DNA of 8,097 nucleotides from Hyphomicrobiaceae bacterium (lineage in GTDB: Bacteria; Pseudomonadota; Alphaproteobacteria; Rhizobiales; MH13): assembly GCA_020442235.1 (NCBI GenBank), contig JAGRKQ010000235.1:1-8097 (forward strand). Direction: 5' to 3'. How positions within the stretch are numbered: the first letter of the stretch is position 1; every line of letters begins with the position of its first letter. A model generated the notes under the pieces. It saw only the letters and a program-made list of their open reading frames with translations, made no database searches and was not told where the DNA came from. The position numbers and the translations under genes were made by a program. This document shows, one piece after another, positions 5,275 to 8,097 of this stretch.

Positions 5275-5541
5275 TCAGGCGCCCATCGCCTTTACTCGTG
5301 CGGAAAGACGCGAAACCTTACGGCTTGCCGTGTTCTTGTGCACGATGCCCTTCTGGGCGGCACGCATGATCTCGGTCTCGGCGACCTTGAATGCGGCGCC
5401 TGCGGCATCCTTGTCGCCGCCGGCGATCGCTTCTTCCAGCTTGCGGATGTAGCTGCGCATGCGGCTGCGGCGGTCGCGGTTGACGGCCGTGCGGCGGGCA
5501 ATCTTGCGGGCCGCCTTCTTGGCGGACGGGGTATTGGCCAT
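5275..5541 (-). CDS. rpsT: 30S ribosomal protein S20
   Basis: S20 is a small basic helical-bundle protein that binds 16S rRNA early in 30S assembly. The 88-residue product has the family length and start: [13 protein letters not shown], then a Lys/Arg-rich N-terminal helix ([24 protein letters not shown]), an acidic turn (GGDKDAA), and the conserved C-terminal segment [23 protein letters not shown] strong GAGGAG ribosome-binding site lies 9 bases before the ATG, as expected for a highly expressed gene. It is probably monocistronic or read from the upstream hydratase, 203 bases away. In many bacteria S20 represses its own translation; nothing in the leader proves that here. rpsT upstream of dnaA is a conserved alphaproteobacterial arrangement. 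Confidence 0.98.
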   Translation of the reverse strand: MANTPSAKKAARKIARRTAVNRDRRSRMRSYIRKLEEAIAGGDKDAAGAAFKVAETEIMRAAQKGIVHKNTASRKVSRLSARVKAMGA

Positions 5542-5697
5542 GATCTCAAGCTCCTCGCGTTCATCGCGGTGTTGGGCGTGCCGCCAGCCTGCTCTTGCGG
5601 GCCTTCAACGGATACATTGTCCGTGGCGGCGGGCGGACCGGACTGGACCGCCCATGCACAGATCACCCCCGACCGGCCGGGCCGGAAGCGACGGCGC

Positions 5698-5726
5698 GTC
5701 ATAAGCCCTTGGCGCGCGATGCGCAA
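5698..5726 (-). promoter_or_regulatory. Weak candidate promoter for rpsT
   Basis: On the minus strand TTGCGC (5726-5721) and TATGAC (5703-5698) are separated by exactly 17 bases, about 155 bases upstream of the rpsT ATG. They match the sigma-70 hexamers at 3/6 and 4/6. The spacing is good but the match is modest. The interval 5542-5744 has no other candidate I prefer. Confidence 0.25.
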
Positions 5727-5744
5727 GGCCCGCCGGCCGATCCC

Positions 5745-6518
5745 TCAGCGGTTCTTGAACTGCGCCTTGCGCTTGTCGACGAAGGCGCTCATGCCTTCCT
5801 TCTGGTCCTCGGTGGCAAAAAGCGCGTGGAACAGGCGCCGCTCGTAGCGCAGCCCTTCGGACAGCGGCATCTCGAAGGAGCGGTTGAGGGCCTCCTTGGC
5901 CATCATCACCACCGGCTGGGACAGCGAGGCGATCTTGTCGGCAGCGGCGAGCGCGGTGTCGATCAGATCGTCGAGCGGCACGACGCGGGCGGCAAGACCG
6001 CAGCGCTCGGCCTCGGCGGCGTCCATCTGACGGGCGGTGAGGACGAGGTCCATGGCTTTGGCCTTGCCGACATAGCGCGCTAGGCGCTGGGTGCCGCCGG
6101 CGCCCGGAATGACGCCGAGATTGACCTCCGGCTGGCCGAATTTTGCGTTCTCGGCGGCGATGATGAAGTCGCACATCATCGCCAGCTCGCAGCCGCCGCC
6201 GAGCGCATAGCCGGCCACCGCCGCGATCACCGGCTTGCGCGTCTCGGCGACCTTCGACCAGGAGGCGATGAAGTCCTCCTTGAAGGCGGTGGCGAAATCG
6301 AGCTCGGCCATTTCCTTGATGTCGGCACCGGCGGCGAAGGCCTTTTCCGAACCGGTGATGACGATGGCGCCGATGCGCTCGTCGGCATCGGCCTCGGCCA
6401 GCGCTGACGTCAGCTCGCCAATCAGCGCGCCGTTGAGCGCATTCAGCGCCTGCGGCCGGTTGAGGGTGATGAGAGAGACCTTGCCGCGGTTTTCGACGAG
6501 GATCGTCTGGTAGCCCAT
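5745..6518 (-). CDS. Enoyl-CoA hydratase (crotonase family)
   Basis: The family member most similar in layout hydrates 2-trans-enoyl-CoA to 3-hydroxyacyl-CoA in fatty-acid beta-oxidation (short-chain type, EC 4.2.1.17). The product is 257 residues, the normal length, cytoplasmic, with no signal peptide. [11 protein letters not shown] (19-29) is the crotonase N-terminal motif. The oxyanion-hole segments are [11 protein letters not shown] (60-70) and [10 protein letters not shown] (103-112). The two catalytic glutamates are present as Glu111 and Glu131, with the same 20-residue spacing as Glu144/Glu164 of the rat mitochondrial enzyme. The ending [13 protein letters not shown] is typical. I chose the ATG at 6518, which gives M-G-Y-Q-T-I and has an AAGGG about 11 bases upstream; a longer frame exists but its extra N-terminus is unlike the family. 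It lies between mutM and rpsT, a position conserved in alphaproteobacteria without an obvious functional link. Substrate chain length cannot be read from sequence. Confidence 0.94.
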   Translation of the reverse strand: MGYQTILVENRGKVSLITLNRPQALNALNGALIGELTSALAEADADERIGAIVITGSEKAFAAGADIKEMAELDFATAFKEDFIASWSKVAETRKPVIAAVAGYALGGGCELAMMCDFIIAAENAKFGQPEVNLGVIPGAGGTQRLARYVGKAKAMDLVLTARQMDAAEAERCGLAARVVPLDDLIDTALAAADKIASLSQPVVMMAKEALNRSFEMPLSEGLRYERRLFHALFATEDQKEGMSAFVDKRKAQFKNR

Positions 6519-6666
6519 GATCGCGTTTCCCTTGAAGTGCCCAGATGACGTGTTCTGATCCGGCGTCAGCGGCGCATGCCGCACCCCGACGCTTTGGGCG
6601 GCAGACTAGCCGGGTGGCCGCCGGTTAGAAAGGGCCAGACGGACCGGGACGGTTGCCTGCCGAACG

Positions 6667-7551
6667 CTAGCGCTGGCAGGCCGGGCAGTAAAAGGTCGAG
6701 CGGCCCGACTGGACGATGCGGGTAATGGTGCCGCCGCAGCCCGGCGTCGGGCAGGCTTGCCCTTCCCGGTCATAGGCCCTGAAGGCGTGCTGGAAATAGC
6801 CGAGCGCACCATCGGTCTGGCGGTGGTCCCTGAGGCTCGACCCGCCCGCCGCGATGGCATCCGCGATGACGGCGCGGATCGCCTCCTCAAGCCGTTCCAG
6901 CCGGGCCGTCGCCCGCCCGTTCGCGCCGACAAGGGTCCCCGCGCCCCGGCGCGGCGACAGGCCGGCCCGGTGCAGCGCCTCGCAGACATAAATGTTGCCG
7001 AGGCCGGCGATCCCCTTCTGATCGAGAAGCGCGGCCTTCAGCGGCGCACGCTTGCCACCAAAGAGCCGCGCCAGATGCGGGGCGAGCGGGGTGTTGCCGA
7101 CGGGTTCCGGTCCGAGCGCGCAAAGATGCGGGTTCTCATCGAGCCTTGCCGTCGGCACCAGGTCCATGAAGCCAAAGCGACGCGGGTCGTTATAGGTGAC
7201 CCTTGTGCCGTCCGCCGTTTCCAGAACCACGTGATCGTGGCGCGGCGCCACCGAGCGCGGGTGGTGAAAAGCGCCCGTCACGCCCTCCTCGACCCGGAAG
7301 GAGCCGGACATGCCCAGATGGCAGAGGAGCGTTTCGGCCCCGCCCGCGGGCTCTTCCGACAGATGGATCAGGAGATATTTGGCCCGCCGGCCCAGCGCCG
7401 TGACGCTGCGCCCCGTCAGCCGCACGGCCATATCCTGCGGCAGCGGGAACCGCAGATCCTTGCGGCGTGTTTCGACGCGTTCGAGGCGCTTTCCGACAAG
7501 GGCGGGTTCCAGCCCCCGGCGCACCGTTTCCACTTCCGGCAATTCAGGCAT
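6667..7551 (-). CDS. mutM: Formamidopyrimidine-DNA glycosylase (Fpg/MutM)
   Basis: This bifunctional DNA glycosylase/AP lyase removes 8-oxoguanine and formamidopyrimidines in base-excision repair. The product is 294 residues. The N-terminus [16 protein letters not shown] provides the catalytic Pro2 (Schiff-base nucleophile after Met removal) and Glu3; RRAKYLL carries the conserved lysine (Lys58, equivalent to Lys57 in E. coli). The helix-two-turn-helix region contains [17 protein letters not shown]. The C-terminal zinc finger is C-x4-C-x16-C-x2-C, ending [13 protein letters not shown], including the DNA-contacting Arg. The C-x4-C spacing is common in alphaproteobacterial MutM. The start at 7551 is fixed by the need for Pro at position 2; no strong ribosome-binding site is visible. 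The gene is divergent from ubiE with 97 bases between start codons. Confidence 0.97.
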   Translation of the reverse strand: MPELPEVETVRRGLEPALVGKRLERVETRRKDLRFPLPQDMAVRLTGRSVTALGRRAKYLLIHLSEEPAGGAETLLCHLGMSGSFRVEEGVTGAFHHPRSVAPRHDHVVLETADGTRVTYNDPRRFGFMDLVPTARLDENPHLCALGPEPVGNTPLAPHLARLFGGKRAPLKAALLDQKGIAGLGNIYVCEALHRAGLSPRRGAGTLVGANGRATARLERLEEAIRAVIADAIAAGGSSLRDHRQTDGALGYFQHAFRAYDREGQACPTPGCGGTITRIVQSGRSTFYCPACQR

Positions 7552-7648
7552 GGCGCATGAATAGCGCAAGGGCGAGCGATCGGCTATGGTCCGCGCCGCC
7601 CGCCGGCCATGCGCCTCAGTCGGGCGAGGGTAACGGGTGGAGAGAGTG
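7552..7648. promoter_or_regulatory. Divergent mutM/ubiE promoter interval with an inverted repeat
   Basis: These 97 bases separate the two start codons and must hold both 5' leaders. GGCGCATG (7552-7559) and CATGCGCC (7608-7615) are perfect inverted copies 48 bases apart, the first abutting the mutM start. A GGAG six bases before the ubiE ATG is its ribosome-binding site. I could not identify convincing -35/-10 pairs. Confidence 0.4.
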
Positions 7649-8097
7649 ATGCAGGACGCAGCGCCGGATCGGGTGAGCTTCGGCTTTCGCGAGGTTCCGC
7701 TCGGCGAGAAACAGGATCTCGTCGACGATGTCTTCCACAAGGTCGCCGAACGCTACGACCTGATGAACGATCTGATGAGCGGCGGCCTGCACCGGGCGTG
7801 GAAGACCGCCATGGTCACGCGGCTCAACCCGCCGAAATCGGGAAAGCGGTCGTTCCGCGTGCTCGACATGGCCGGCGGCACCGGCGATGTCGCCACCCGC
7901 ATCCTTGCCGCCTCCAACAACACCGCGTCGATCACCGTCGGCGACATCAACGCCTCGATGCTGGCGGTCGGGCGCGAGCGCGCGGACAAGCGCGGGCTTG
8001 GCGCGCACCTTTCCTTTGAAGAGATCAACGCCGAGGAACTGCCCTTCGCAGCCGGCACCTTCAACGCCTATACGATCGCCTTCGGCATCCGCAATGT
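7649..8097 (+). CDS. ubiE: UbiE, demethylmenaquinone/ubiquinone methyltransferase (C-terminus off the right edge)
   Basis: UbiE is the SAM-dependent C-methyltransferase of ubiquinone (and, where present, menaquinone) biosynthesis. The first 149 residues are visible out of about 250-260. The diagnostic segment [28 protein letters not shown] is at about 25-52. SAM-binding motif I is [12 protein letters not shown] (71-82), and [15 protein letters not shown] (98-112) gives the acidic Asp99 that usually contacts the SAM ribose. The visible part ends with AFGIRN, a family motif. The start is the ATG at 7649 with GGAG six bases upstream; in-frame GTG codons at 7637 and 7646 are less likely. It is the only rightward gene in the window. 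In alphaproteobacteria ubiB (the ABC1 kinase-like protein) commonly follows, but that is outside the window. Confidence 0.96.
   Translation, partial: MQDAAPDRVSFGFREVPLGEKQDLVDDVFHKVAERYDLMNDLMSGGLHRAWKTAMVTRLNPPKSGKRSFRVLDMAGGTGDVATRILAASNNTASITVGDINASMLAVGRERADKRGLGAHLSFEEINAEELPFAAGTFNAYTIAFGIRN

Noticed and set aside
6757..7560. Plus-strand open frame antisense to mutM
   Set aside because: The minus strand encodes a complete MutM with Pro2 and the zinc finger. The plus frame has no recognisable features.

Overview
This window is a piece of a high-GC alphaproteobacterial chromosome, most likely Hyphomicrobiales (Rhizobiales) or a close relative. Three things support this: the gene order ubiE / mutM / enoyl-CoA hydratase / rpsT / dnaA, which is a recognisable alphaproteobacterial block; protein sequences typical of the class, such as the MutM zinc finger with a C-x4-C first half; and cell-cycle DNA motifs of the CcrM (GANTC) and CtrA (TTAA-N7-TTAA) type in the main intergenic region. 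I see no insertion sequence, prophage, CRISPR array, tRNA or rRNA.

Layout, left to right. Positions 1-2181 hold recF (its C-terminus runs off the left edge) and dnaN, both on the minus strand and overlapping by 4 bases. A 200-base spacer separates them from dnaA (2382-3860, minus). Upstream of dnaA is a 140-base leader with a 15-bp tandem duplication and a 17-bp dyad. Next comes a single-domain rhodanese gene (4001-4426, minus). Positions 4427-5274 form an 848-base non-coding block. rpsT (5275-5541), a crotonase-family enoyl-CoA hydratase (5745-6518) and mutM (6667-7551) follow, all on the minus strand. The only plus-strand gene is ubiE (from 7649, cut by the right edge), divergent from mutM.

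Function. dnaA, dnaN and recF form the replication group: initiator, sliding clamp and gap-repair loader. mutM repairs oxidised guanine, rpsT is a 30S ribosomal protein, and ubiE and the hydratase are metabolic genes. The rhodanese sits between rpsT and dnaA and may be transcribed with dnaA.

The most notable part is the non-coding block. Seven GANTC sites fall within 164 bp (4845-5008); by eye I found only three more in the rest of the window, all inside dnaN. Two A+T-rich stretches flank the cluster, each carrying a CtrA-like box, and one also carries a DnaA-box-like 9-mer. Several strong dyads lie within or beside the block. This looks like a methylation-responsive cell-cycle control region: either a replication origin or a distal dnaA regulatory region. 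The sequence alone does not decide between them. In Caulobacter and Sinorhizobium the mapped origin is at hemE, which is not in this window.
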